From contig UQHL01000004.1 of NCBI GenBank assembly GCA_900540805.1, positions 1 through 64,000 of the forward strand: DNA of 64,000 nt, in the 5' to 3' direction. Within the stretch, counting starts at the first letter, position 1. Every line of letters begins with the position of its first letter. The position numbers and the translations under genes were made by a program. The notes under the pieces were generated by a model, which saw only the letters and a list, made by a program, of their open reading frames with translations, was not told the DNA's origin and did no database searches. This DNA comes from an uncultured Eubacteriales bacterium. Its GTDB lineage: Bacteria; Bacillota; Clostridia; Christensenellales; Borkfalkiaceae. This document shows, piece after piece, positions 1 to 8,064 of the stretch.

Positions 1-7
1 GTATTAT

Positions 8-49
8 CCCCTTTTAGGGGTTATGCAAACCACCAGTTTACTGGTGGTT
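8..49. repeat. Two adjacent short hairpins at the window edge
   Basis: Two perfect inverted repeats lie side by side. The first is CCCCT/AGGGG at 8-20. The second is AACCACCAGT/ACTGGTGGTT at 28-49 with a 2-nt loop. They lie downstream of the ROK regulator, which is transcribed towards them, so they could belong to its 3' end. No U-tract follows the second stem on either strand, so it is not a convincing terminator. Imperfect subterminal hairpins of this general look occur at ends of IS200/IS605-family elements, but no transposase is visible here, so that is only a guess. Confidence 0.45.
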
Positions 50-131
50 ATGATTTTCGCAAGCGGCGTTAAAAAAATCGAGTCGTTTTCGTATCGGTTT
101 CAAAGAAAGCTCTCTATTTACTCGCGCGGGT

Positions 132-1268
132 TTATTTGGAGATCGCGGCAATAATTTCCTGACGGACGGCAGTGATGATCGCGCCCTTAATACACGCGTC
201 CTTCAGACACGAAAAGCAGATTTCCACTTCGCCCCGCCCGAAATTGGCGGCCTCCGTCAGCTGTTTTTTATATTCGTCGTCCAGCTCGGTGACACCGCCG
301 CTGACGACCACGTAGCTTACGTCGAGGATCTCGGCCAGCTCGCCCACGGCGTGGCCCGCCACCGAAGCGGTCTTCAAAAATTCCGCGCGAACCTCCGCGT
401 CGGTGAAATACAGCTCTTTTAAGTCGTCTATGCCGTAATCTTTATGAAAACGCTCGGTTAAACGCTCCGCAATAGACGTGAAAGAAACGGCCGAATCTAA
501 AATCGTCTTTTTGCCTTCGAAAAACACGGGCATAAAGCCGATTTCGCCCGCAAAGCCGTGGTCGCCGCCGTAAATTTTGTTTCCGAAATAGAACGCGCCG
601 CCCACGCCCGCGTCGATGTGCATTAAAATGAGGTTTTTTCCGTAGCTTTCCTCGTCGTCACGCTCCGCAATCAAAGAGAGGTTGATGTCGTTGAACGCCC
701 GCACGGGCACGTCGAAATGGCCGTTAAAGATCTTCAGAAGCTTTCCCTTGTCCTCATCCACTACCTTTTTCAACTGTGCGGAGAGCACTACCTCCATAGT
801 TTCGTTGTTGATTTTTCCCGGCAGGGATAAATTTACCGAAAGAATGGGCAGGGTCTTGAAATTTTTATTGTATAGCTCGTGAATCCGAAGCACCGTTTCA
901 TAGACGATCGTGAGGTCGTAATTCAGTCTGTCGCGGATACGTTCCTCCAACAGCAGCTTGCCCGAAAAATCCGCAAAAGCGATATGAATTTCGTTATCCG
1001 AAAACCCCACCGCCACGATGATTCCGTAGTCGCCGTTGAGAGAAAAATAATTGCGCCGCCGCCCGAGCGTCGTCCGATCCCCGCACGGAACCTGCCGCAC
1101 CAGCTTTTTTTCGCTAAGCTCGGACATGATCTGTGAAAGAGCGGCGTTGGACAGCCCCAGCTCCTTTGAAAGCTCGGTTGCACTGTATTCCTTTTTTCGA
1201 AGCAGATTGAGCACGAGCTCGTTGTTTTTGAATCTCGCGTAGCTTTGATTTTTCCCTGCATTGGCCAT
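132..1268 (-). CDS. ROK-family transcriptional repressor (NagC/XylR type)
   Basis: This is a 378-aa protein with an N-terminal winged helix-turn-helix (about residues 10-75, with the pattern YSATELSKELGLSNAALSQ) followed by a ROK sugar-kinase-like fold (about 80-375). The ROK part has the Gly-rich stretch HIDAGVGGAFYFG and the run GGDHGFAGEIGFMPV. It lacks the clear Cys-rich zinc motif of many ROK kinases. Such proteins bind operator DNA and are released by a sugar or sugar phosphate. It is the last gene of the long minus-strand glucan operon, 31 bp after the phosphorylase gene, so it most likely senses a breakdown product and represses the divergent promoters at 17388-17722. The ligand cannot be read from the sequence. 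Confidence 0.85.
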   Translation of the reverse strand: MANAGKNQSYARFKNNELVLNLLRKKEYSATELSKELGLSNAALSQIMSELSEKKLVRQVPCGDRTTLGRRRNYFSLNGDYGIIVAVGFSDNEIHIAFADFSGKLLLEERIRDRLNYDLTIVYETVLRIHELYNKNFKTLPILSVNLSLPGKINNETMEVVLSAQLKKVVDEDKGKLLKIFNGHFDVPVRAFNDINLSLIAERDDEESYGKNLILMHIDAGVGGAFYFGNKIYGGDHGFAGEIGFMPVFFEGKKTILDSAVSFTSIAERLTERFHKDYGIDDLKELYFTDAEVRAEFLKTASVAGHAVGELAEILDVSYVVVSGGVTELDDEYKKQLTEAANFGRGEVEICFSCLKDACIKGAIITAVRQEIIAAISK

Positions 1269-1299
1269 GATCGTTTCCTCTGTGTAGTTGGTTTACTTT

Positions 1300-3837
1300 T
1301 TAATCTTCCACGGAAATCACAAGCGTTTCGCCCTTGAGGTCGGCTTCGGAAAGCAACAGCGCGGGCGCGCCCGAAACGGGGTCGGGCGGCGCTTCCCGAA
1401 ACTTTCCGCCCACGCGGAAAACGCGCTTTCCGTTTCCTTTTTTGACGTATTCCACACGCACCGAACAGCCGCGCACGGCGATGCGTATTTTTGCCGAAGC
1501 GAAAGGCATATACGCCGCGGGGCGGATATATACCCCCTCAAGCGTCGCATCGACGCCGAACACGCACCGCACCAGCGTCTTGATCAGCACGTTGGCCGCG
1601 CCCGTGTACCAATCGGACATGGACTCGCCGTCCATGGAAAATTCGGGGTTTAAGGAATAGGAATTGCTCATTACGAACTGCGTCGCGGACAGATGCGCGT
1701 GCGTGACGGGAAGCGCCTTGATCAGCTGTTCCCACGCGGCCTTATCCTCGCCCATCATAAACAGCGACCACACACCGAACAGCGTCGCGTGCACGTAGGT
1801 CGCGCTATTTTCCGCCGTCCCGGGAGGCAGGTTGCCGATCCGTCCAACGCCCGGAGTACCGGGCGCGAAAAATTGATCGAACGTCCTCAGTCCGTATTTG
1901 GAATCCAGCCTCTGATAGGCGCGCAAAATATCTTCCCGCACGCTCTTATCGCGGGCGTACATGCCCGAGATCACCCAAAACGCATACGAGGTGAGCCCCA
2001 CGCGATCCTTGCCGTCGGGATCGCGCGAACTGCCGACCAAGTACGATCGTTCGTCCCCCCAGCCGTGCAGAATTCTGCGCCCCGCGCTTTCGCGCACGAG
2101 GGCGTATTCCGTAAGCCCGCGCTCGAGACGTTTCTTCACTTCCGCCGTGGGAAGCGCTTCCTTTTTGTCCGTTTCCGCGAGTATCTCGCCCATTTCGGTC
2201 ATATTGTGATAGAGCTGAAGGGTCGCCATAACGGACACGCCCGTGCCGAATTCCTTCGAGCCGTCGGAACTCACCCCCATGCCGTCCAAAGCGTCGTTCC
2301 AATCGCCGTACAGCGCGTGCAGGCAGTTTGTCTTTTCGTCTATGTTGGAGATGAGAAAGCGAGAAATGCGCACGAGGTGTTCGAGAACGGTCGTTATTTC
2401 GTCGGTTTTTTGGATTCCCTTTTCGAAACGGTAATAGCCGCAGGGCTCGTCGAGAATGGAATAGTCGCCCGTATAGGCGAGATAGCGATATACCGTATCG
2501 ATGATCCACACGCCCTGATCGATAAATTTACGTAAATCCATCTGCGGCGGCGCGTCGGGCGTGGGCGGAATACTGTATTGCCGGGGCGGGCGTCCGTCTT
2601 CGCACACAAACCCGAGCGCCTCGATAATCTTCGCGCGGCACTTCTCCCCCGTCCACATGAGCGCGGCCTCCAGCTGCTGAAACACGTCGCGCACCCCCAG
2701 CAGGGAGACACCCGAATTTTTGCTGAGCGCGGCGAACTCTACCTGACGGACGACGAAACCGACAAATTTTTCCAGCGTGGCCGCGGAGAGAGCGGGGAGC
2801 TCGCTGTTTTCAAAGCGCATCTCCAGCATGAGAGGAGAATTTTTTTTCTCCCTATCCATCCGTTCGGCTTCTTCGACGTATTTGTCAAACTCCTGCGGGG
2901 AGGGCAGCGCCGCCGCTTTCGCGGCGCACGACGCCGTGTCGAACACCGCGTCGAGGCTGTAGTCCACGCGGGCTGCCCCGCCGTCGGTCAGCGCAACGCG
3001 TACGATGTCGCCCGCGATGGCCGTGTCCGTAAATTTTGTCGCCTGCCTGCCCTCGGCAAACCTGCCCGTCCTAAGCGAGCGGGACGCGGCGAGATAATTG
3101 CTTTTTGCGCCCGTAAAGTCGGTGCGGGAGGTGGTCGTCGAGCGCCCCGTCTCCTGTGCGTTAACCGTGCGGGTGAGCACGCCGTAATTGTCGAGGTGGG
3201 TACTGCGGTCGAGATCCTCGACGCTGTAAAACTCGAAGCCCGAGGGTATGGCTCTGCATTGGCGGAACCACGGCGTCTCGCAGCACTCCGCAGCCGCGTG
3301 CATGAGAAAACAGTTGAAATATCCCGCAAGGTACAGCTCGGTATCCGTTTTGCCCAAGGCCGCCAGCGAAAAACGCACGGTCTTTTCCCGCGTCACGTAC
3401 GCGCGAACCACGAAATCGGCTGCCGCGGTGCGGGTGAGATAATAAACCGCCTGCGGGGTGAACACGGTATAGCGCGCCGTTTCGCCCTCCAGAGGCGAAC
3501 GCGCCGCACCCGTGAGGGATACGGGAACATACCCTCCGTCGGCGGGGAGCCCCGCATAAAAGTTGAGATACGGCTCCTTTCCGCCGTCGGCGGAGAGAAC
3601 GACGTAAAAAGTGCTTTCGTTGATGCTGATATAGCCCGAGGAATGGGCCCACAGGTTAAAGCCGTCGGCGGTATAGGGGAAACGCGCGTCGCCGTTGGCG
3701 CGTTCCAGACACAAGACGGTGTTTTCGTCGAGAAAATATCCCCCGTCGGGCAAAGCGGACGCCCGTTTCGCCTCGGGATTTTCCAGGAGCGCGTCGATGC
3801 GTTTCAGCAGCGCGCGGGCAGTTTCGATTAAATCCAT
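1300..3837 (-). CDS. GH94-like glycoside phosphorylase
   Basis: This 845-aa protein has no signal peptide and is therefore cytoplasmic. It resembles inverting phosphorylases of the GH94 type (cellobiose, laminaribiose and cyclic-glucan enzymes). It has an N-terminal beta-sandwich (about 1-310), a linker helix region, and an (alpha/alpha)6 barrel (about 340-780). Supporting motifs are LLGVRD..Q (around 379-388), corresponding to the GFRDQ.QD motif of GH94, GDWNDALDGMG (511-521), whose Asp515 is the expected general acid, and GTAENSATYVHA further on. Such enzymes split beta-glucosidic bonds with phosphate to give alpha-glucose-1-phosphate. It sits 22 bp downstream of a phosphohexomutase gene that could use this product. 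The operon's GH16 genes favour a beta-1,3- or mixed-linkage oligosaccharide as substrate, but this is inference. The related families GH149 and GH161 cannot be excluded. Confidence 0.72.
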   Translation of the reverse strand: MDLIETARALLKRIDALLENPEAKRASALPDGGYFLDENTVLCLERANGDARFPYTADGFNLWAHSSGYISINESTFYVVLSADGGKEPYLNFYAGLPADGGYVPVSLTGAARSPLEGETARYTVFTPQAVYYLTRTAAADFVVRAYVTREKTVRFSLAALGKTDTELYLAGYFNCFLMHAAAECCETPWFRQCRAIPSGFEFYSVEDLDRSTHLDNYGVLTRTVNAQETGRSTTTSRTDFTGAKSNYLAASRSLRTGRFAEGRQATKFTDTAIAGDIVRVALTDGGAARVDYSLDAVFDTASCAAKAAALPSPQEFDKYVEEAERMDREKKNSPLMLEMRFENSELPALSAATLEKFVGFVVRQVEFAALSKNSGVSLLGVRDVFQQLEAALMWTGEKCRAKIIEALGFVCEDGRPPRQYSIPPTPDAPPQMDLRKFIDQGVWIIDTVYRYLAYTGDYSILDEPCGYYRFEKGIQKTDEITTVLEHLVRISRFLISNIDEKTNCLHALYGDWNDALDGMGVSSDGSKEFGTGVSVMATLQLYHNMTEMGEILAETDKKEALPTAEVKKRLERGLTEYALVRESAGRRILHGWGDERSYLVGSSRDPDGKDRVGLTSYAFWVISGMYARDKSVREDILRAYQRLDSKYGLRTFDQFFAPGTPGVGRIGNLPPGTAENSATYVHATLFGVWSLFMMGEDKAAWEQLIKALPVTHAHLSATQFVMSNSYSLNPEFSMDGESMSDWYTGAANVLIKTLVRCVFGVDATLEGVYIRPAAYMPFASAKIRIAVRGCSVRVEYVKKGNGKRVFRVGGKFREAPPDPVSGAPALLLSEADLKGETLVISVED

Positions 3838-3859
3838 GATTACTTCCTTGTTTTTAGTA

Positions 3860-5260
3860 TTACGCGAATTTTTTCAGGCTGCCCGTCAGCTCGCCGATGA
3901 TGTTTTTCGTGGTCTTTTCGCTGTCCGTTTCGGCAAACACGCGAAGCACGGGTTCCGTGCCCGACATGCGCAGAAGCGCCCAGCCGTTGTTCAAAATATA
4001 TTTATAGTTGCGCCCGAAGGCCCGCGTCTCCAGCACTTTCTGCGAAAGCTCGGGCGTACAGCGGGACAGGTATTCGACGACGGGCTCCAGAGACTTCACC
4101 TCGATGACCGATTGGGCGGAATTGAGGCGGTAATCCGCAAACCCGTGCACTTCTTTGACTATTTCGGAAACGGGCTTTTTCATCATGATCACCATTTCCA
4201 TAAACAGGGACGCGGAAAAAACGCTGTCCTTGCCGCGGACATAGCCGCGGACGGTGAGCCCGCCCGAGCTTTCGCCGCCGATGAGGGCGTCCGTCTCCGC
4301 CATTTTTTGGGAGACGTTTTTGAAGCCCACGTCCACCTCGTGACATTTCTGCCCGAGACGCTCCGCCAGCTTATCGAGGAGCAGGGAGGTGGCGCAGTTT
4401 TTGACCACATCCCCCTTCATGCCGCGATAGACGCTTAAGTAATAATAGAGCGCGCCGAGAATGTCGTTGCTGTCGATATAATTGCCTTTTTCGTCGAGGA
4501 TACCGAGGCGGTCGGCGTCGCTGTCCGTCGCCATGGCGAAATCGTAGCCCTCCCGCACCACCGTATCCGCCAGAGGACGCATCATCTCCTCCGTCGGATT
4601 GGGCAGGGAGAAGCTGAAAAAAGCGTCGTGGCGGGCGTTGCGGATATCGAACTGACGAACGTTATAATCCTCCGCTAGACGGCGCAGGCTTACCGCGCCC
4701 ACTCCGCATAAATTATCATACAATATTTTTGCATGATTGTCCACTATTTTCGGGCTGATAAAGCTTCTGATAAACGCAAGATATCTGTCGAGGTTGTCGA
4801 AATGTTCGACGAGGCCCTCTTTCTCCGCGCCCTCGATCGGCAGGGCATTGACCGCGGTTATCTTTTCCATCGTCCGCTCCAGCCGTTCGGTAAAGGCGAG
4901 ATCCGCGTCCATGCCGCCTTTCATAAACAGCTTGACGCCGTTGAAATAATAGGGGTTGTGGCTGGCGGTCACCATGGCGCCGTACGCGAGCCCCATATCC
5001 TTCACCGCGTACATGATCGCGGGCGTAGGCATGGGCCGATCGAATTTCAGCACTTTTATGCCGTGCGCGGCAAACACCTCCGCCAGCCAAATGGCCGCGC
5101 GGTCGGAAATAAATCTGTTGTCGTAGCCCACGACGACGGGCCTATCCGACCCGTCCTCCTCCGCAATCCGCGACAGTCCCTCCGCGATCAGACGCACGTT
5201 ATCGCGCGTGAAATCTTCGCCGATGACCCCGCGGAAACCGCCCGTACCGAATTCTATCAT
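3860..5260 (-). CDS. Phosphoglucomutase/phosphomannomutase
   Basis: This is a 466-aa alpha-D-phosphohexomutase. The phosphoserine loop TASHNP is at residues 98-103, the magnesium loop DSDADR at 246-251, the sugar-binding loop GGESSGG at 328-334, and the C-terminal phosphate-binding pattern MSGTEP closes the protein. All catalytic elements are present. The enzyme interconverts hexose-1- and hexose-6-phosphates through a 1,6-bisphosphate. It lies between the metallophosphoesterase and the phosphorylase in the same operon, which points to conversion of phosphorolytic glucose-1-phosphate into glucose-6-phosphate for glycolysis. A second, longer paralogue is at 56563-58284, outside any sugar locus. 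This copy is therefore probably the pathway-dedicated one. Phosphomannomutase or phosphoglucosamine mutase activity is less likely in this context. Confidence 0.88.
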   Translation of the reverse strand: MIEFGTGGFRGVIGEDFTRDNVRLIAEGLSRIAEEDGSDRPVVVGYDNRFISDRAAIWLAEVFAAHGIKVLKFDRPMPTPAIMYAVKDMGLAYGAMVTASHNPYYFNGVKLFMKGGMDADLAFTERLERTMEKITAVNALPIEGAEKEGLVEHFDNLDRYLAFIRSFISPKIVDNHAKILYDNLCGVGAVSLRRLAEDYNVRQFDIRNARHDAFFSFSLPNPTEEMMRPLADTVVREGYDFAMATDSDADRLGILDEKGNYIDSNDILGALYYYLSVYRGMKGDVVKNCATSLLLDKLAERLGQKCHEVDVGFKNVSQKMAETDALIGGESSGGLTVRGYVRGKDSVFSASLFMEMVIMMKKPVSEIVKEVHGFADYRLNSAQSVIEVKSLEPVVEYLSRCTPELSQKVLETRAFGRNYKYILNNGWALLRMSGTEPVLRVFAETDSEKTTKNIIGELTGSLKKFA

Positions 5261-5305
5261 ATCCTTCCTCCGCTTTTGAGATCTTCACCCTTTCCCCGTC
5301 TGCTT

Positions 5306-6859
5306 TTACGGTTTCTTTTTTCGGAATATCCACAGCGCGCCGATCCCCGTGCCGATGAGCACTATCCCCCCGACAACCGCGATGAGCACGATTTTCCAGG
5401 CGGAGCTTTTCGGAGACAACGCCTCGGAAGAGTTATCGGAGGGCTTTTCGCCGCCCTCGAATTTCAGCGTTCCTTCCTCGGGCTCGCCCTTATAGATACC
5501 GAAGCTTTTATATGCTTCCGCGTCCCCGTTTTCCACCAAATAGGTGTCGGCAAGAAGACATCCGCCGTCGATCCTGATGCGGGTGAACATCGGACTCTTG
5601 GGCGCGGACGTATCGGCGATTGGGATCAGCGCCGTGTTGTAGGGCTGGATTTCGTAATATTTCGAGCCACTGGCGCTGCCCGTATTGAAATATACGGCGC
5701 CTTCGGGTTGATAAGACATGGAATACGTCCGTCCTTCGTAAGAGGCCTTTTTCGCGTCCGTCTTGTCGGGAATTACCTTCAGCGCATTGTCCGCAAGCTC
5801 CGCCGAAACGGGATAGCTTAAGCTATACAGGTGATCGTGCCCCTGAAGGACGAGATCGACGCCATATTCGGCAAACAGGGGCGCCAGCTGGCCGCGGATT
5901 TTGGCGATATCGTAATCCTCCAGATCGACGTTGGAGCTGTGCGAGCCCGAATCGAATATTCCTTTATGCATCATGACGATCTTCCACTCGGCGGCTTTGT
6001 TCGCCTCGAGGTCGGCTTTTAGCCAGGACATCTGGGCTTCGGAAAGCCCCGTCGCCTCGGGCGTTTCCTTTCCTATCGTATCATTGGTATTCAGGGCGAT
6101 AAAATGCGCGTCGGAATAATTGAAGCTATAGTAGTTTCCCGTCCGTTCGTCTCCGCCGACGTCGTAATAAAAGCGGGAAGAAAAGTCGTAATCCGCGGCG
6201 TCGTGGTTGCCTGCCACCGCCATAAAGGGCACGTCCTTAAGATACGGAAACTGTTTGGTGAGCGCCCAATCCCACTGCTGAAGCACAGGCTCGCGCTCGG
6301 CCCAGCTGTTGTTGACGATGTCGCCCGTCGCCGCGATAAAGGCGGGCGAGTCCGTCAACGCGGCCGAGAGCAGGCCGCTGTAAGTATCGTAATGGCTCTC
6401 CGTCCAGCCTTGGGGATCGGACAGATGCACAAACTCGAACGCGCCGTCCGTTTTGGGCGTGGTAAAGCTGCCCTCCGCCCAAACGTCAAATTCAGCGTCG
6501 CCAAGGCGATAGCTATATTTTGTGCCCGCTTTCAGACCCGCGGCAACCGCGCGGTGGATATATCCGTCGTCCTCGTGCGCGCGGCTCAACGCCACGCTTC
6601 CCGTAAACCGCATGACCTCCGCGCCCGTAAAGCCGCTTCCATAGGGCGCCACCTCCACGTCGCAGCCCGTATAGTCCGAGGTGTTCCAGTTAAAGCCCAT
6701 CGTCGTTTCGTCCCAAATGGAAAGGGCGACCATCGCGGGTATTTTTTCCTCGTCGGGCACGGGCAGGGCATAGGCCCTCGTCACGGAGCCGAACGGCAGC
6801 ATCGCGGCGACGAGCGCCGCACAACAGATCCACGGCCGAAATTTTCCTTTTCCGATCAT
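5306..6859 (-). CDS. Surface-anchored calcineurin-like metallophosphoesterase
   Basis: This 517-aa protein has a Sec signal peptide (about 1-32), an N-terminal fibronectin-III-like domain as in purple acid phosphatases (about 40-130), a calcineurin-like phosphoesterase domain (about 135-400), and a C-terminal transmembrane helix (about 490-510) ending in the basic tail RKKKP. The metal-ligand motifs are in family order: HLSDPQ, GDIVNN, GNHDAADY, MMHKG and GHDHLYS. It should therefore hydrolyse phosphate esters outside the cell while tethered to the membrane. It lies within the glucan operon, between the GH16 region and the phosphohexomutase. A role in removing phosphate from substituted glycans or in phosphate scavenging is possible but unproven. 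The C-terminal anchor lacks an LPXTG motif. Confidence 0.85.
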   Translation of the reverse strand: MIGKGKFRPWICCAALVAAMLPFGSVTRAYALPVPDEEKIPAMVALSIWDETTMGFNWNTSDYTGCDVEVAPYGSGFTGAEVMRFTGSVALSRAHEDDGYIHRAVAAGLKAGTKYSYRLGDAEFDVWAEGSFTTPKTDGAFEFVHLSDPQGWTESHYDTYSGLLSAALTDSPAFIAATGDIVNNSWAEREPVLQQWDWALTKQFPYLKDVPFMAVAGNHDAADYDFSSRFYYDVGGDERTGNYYSFNYSDAHFIALNTNDTIGKETPEATGLSEAQMSWLKADLEANKAAEWKIVMMHKGIFDSGSHSSNVDLEDYDIAKIRGQLAPLFAEYGVDLVLQGHDHLYSLSYPVSAELADNALKVIPDKTDAKKASYEGRTYSMSYQPEGAVYFNTGSASGSKYYEIQPYNTALIPIADTSAPKSPMFTRIRIDGGCLLADTYLVENGDAEAYKSFGIYKGEPEEGTLKFEGGEKPSDNSSEALSPKSSAWKIVLIAVVGGIVLIGTGIGALWIFRKKKP

Positions 6860-6887
6860 ATCAAAATCCTTCCTTTTTCAAAGAGCC

Positions 6888-8051
6888 TTATTTCGCAAGC
6901 GTGAGCCGGACGGACTGAAGCTTTGCCTTGCCCGTAAACGTAAACACCATACGCGTCGTGCCTTCGGGAGGCGACAGGACGGCTCCGTCGGAAACGGTCT
7001 CCGTCTTAAGTGTCTTTACCCCGCCGACAAACGTCTGATAGGCTACGCTCACCTCCGCGCCCGCCGTCATCTCCAGCTCCAGAAGATAGCTAAGACCCGC
7101 GCTGTCGATGTCTATCGTCTGGCTGAGCGAGCCGTCGAAGGAAAGCTTTCCCTTCGACCATTCGTGCGTACCCGTTACGGTAAACGCCTCGTTTTTGCCA
7201 ACGTCGTACTCCAGTGAACCGTTTGCGAAATAATTTCGCCCGGGCACCGTCACCGCCGCGTTTATCGTACCGTTGCCTGCCTGCGGATCGGCATGGAGAG
7301 AGTTCGCCTTTTCCGAAAACGGTTTATACGAAAACGATTTTACCGTCAGATAATCCGTTTCAAAATTCGGCTCTCCGCACCAATTGTTGGGGAACCAGCA
7401 CCCGATATTGAAATACATCTCGTTGTCGGGAATATACTGTCTCGTCGTGTGCATCAGCCGTCCGTCCAGATAAAACTCCACCTTGTCGCTGTGCCAATCG
7501 AAACGGAATTTATGAAATGCGCCGTCATTGAGCGGTTTTCCCGCGGCGACATACTGCGACTTGTAATCCTTTTCCGTCAGCCATGTGGTGCAGGCCATGG
7601 AGCTTAAATTTCCGTCGTTTCTGAGCGCGCCGTTTTCTTTTACCGCCGTACCGTGCAGTTCGATATCGATCTCGTAATTGTGATTTTCCCTTCCCGCCGT
7701 TTCGTCGGGGAAATTGTTGTAGAGCCAGATCGAAGTGCAGATCCCGTTGAACGCGGGCACCGTCATCTCCACTTCGAAGCTACCGTACCCGTAAGCGCGC
7801 CTGGATTTGACCGCCGCGCCCGTTCGCTTTCCGCCGCGGACGGAGGAATAAGAAGCGTTGATGCCTTTCTTATCCCCCTCGTAATAATCGCCGTTAGCGA
7901 TCAGCACAAGATTTCCGTCGGCGTCGTAACAGACGTTGTCGGTGATCACGCCCCCATGCGTCTGGGTACCCGTATAGCCCCAGACGCGGTTTTGTATCCC
8001 CCAGCCGTCGAGCGTGGAAAAATCGTCTTTTATCGTCGCCGTAGCGACGTC
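6888..8051 (-). CDS. GH16 glucanase domain, +1 frame continuation of the 1112-aa lipoprotein
   Basis: The open frame encodes a family 16 concanavalin-like beta-sandwich with the catalytic signature EIDIE (Glu, Asp and Glu inside NYEIDIELHG), followed by a C-terminal beta-rich binding module of about 120 residues. The only canonical start is a GTG at 7949, but homologous sequence begins earlier. The codons from 8051 read DVATATIKDDF, then W, then GGV, which lines up with IFDDF, W and GGVIPENV of the other GH16 protein (15914-17359). Between the in-frame stop at 8066-8064 and 7949 there is no ATG, GTG or TTG. The 5' end of the frame overlaps the TGA of the upstream lipoprotein at a prfB-like +1 shift sequence. 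The simplest reading is a recoded fusion of 1499 residues (1112 + 387), secreted by the upstream lipoprotein signal. Alternatives are a sequence error or a truncated product from GTG 7949. Confidence 0.82.
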   Translation of the reverse strand, partial: DVATATIKDDFSTLDGWGIQNRVWGYTGTQTHGGVITDNVCYDADGNLVLIANGDYYEGDKKGINASYSSVRGGKRTGAAVKSRRAYGYGSFEVEMTVPAFNGICTSIWLYNNFPDETAGRENHNYEIDIELHGTAVKENGALRNDGNLSSMACTTWLTEKDYKSQYVAAGKPLNDGAFHKFRFDWHSDKVEFYLDGRLMHTTRQYIPDNEMYFNIGCWFPNNWCGEPNFETDYLTVKSFSYKPFSEKANSLHADPQAGNGTINAAVTVPGRNYFANGSLEYDVGKNEAFTVTGTHEWSKGKLSFDGSLSQTIDIDSAGLSYLLELEMTAGAEVSVAYQTFVGGVKTLKTETVSDGAVLSPPEGTTRMVFTFTGKAKLQSVRLTLAK

Positions 8052-8064
8052 AAAGATACTCCTT
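8049..8064 (-). promoter_or_regulatory. Putative programmed +1 frameshift site (prfB-like)
   Basis: Read on the minus strand, the sequence is AAGGAG (8064-8059), TAT (8058-8056), CTT (8055-8053), TGA (8052-8050), C (8049). This has the elements known for bacterial prfB: a Shine-Dalgarno-like stretch exactly three bases before the slippery CTT, then an in-frame TGA with C in the next position. E. coli prfB carries AGGGGG-TAT-CTT-TGA-C. Slipping of the CTT-decoding tRNA onto TTT would make GAC (8051-8049) the next codon, which is exactly the frame of the GH16 domain. The sequence match is direct. Function is inferred. Confidence 0.75.

Noticed and set aside
6888..7949. GH16 protein starting at GTG 7949 as a separate gene
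   Set aside because: There is no spaced ribosome binding site, and homologous GH16 sequence continues upstream of this codon in the same frame.
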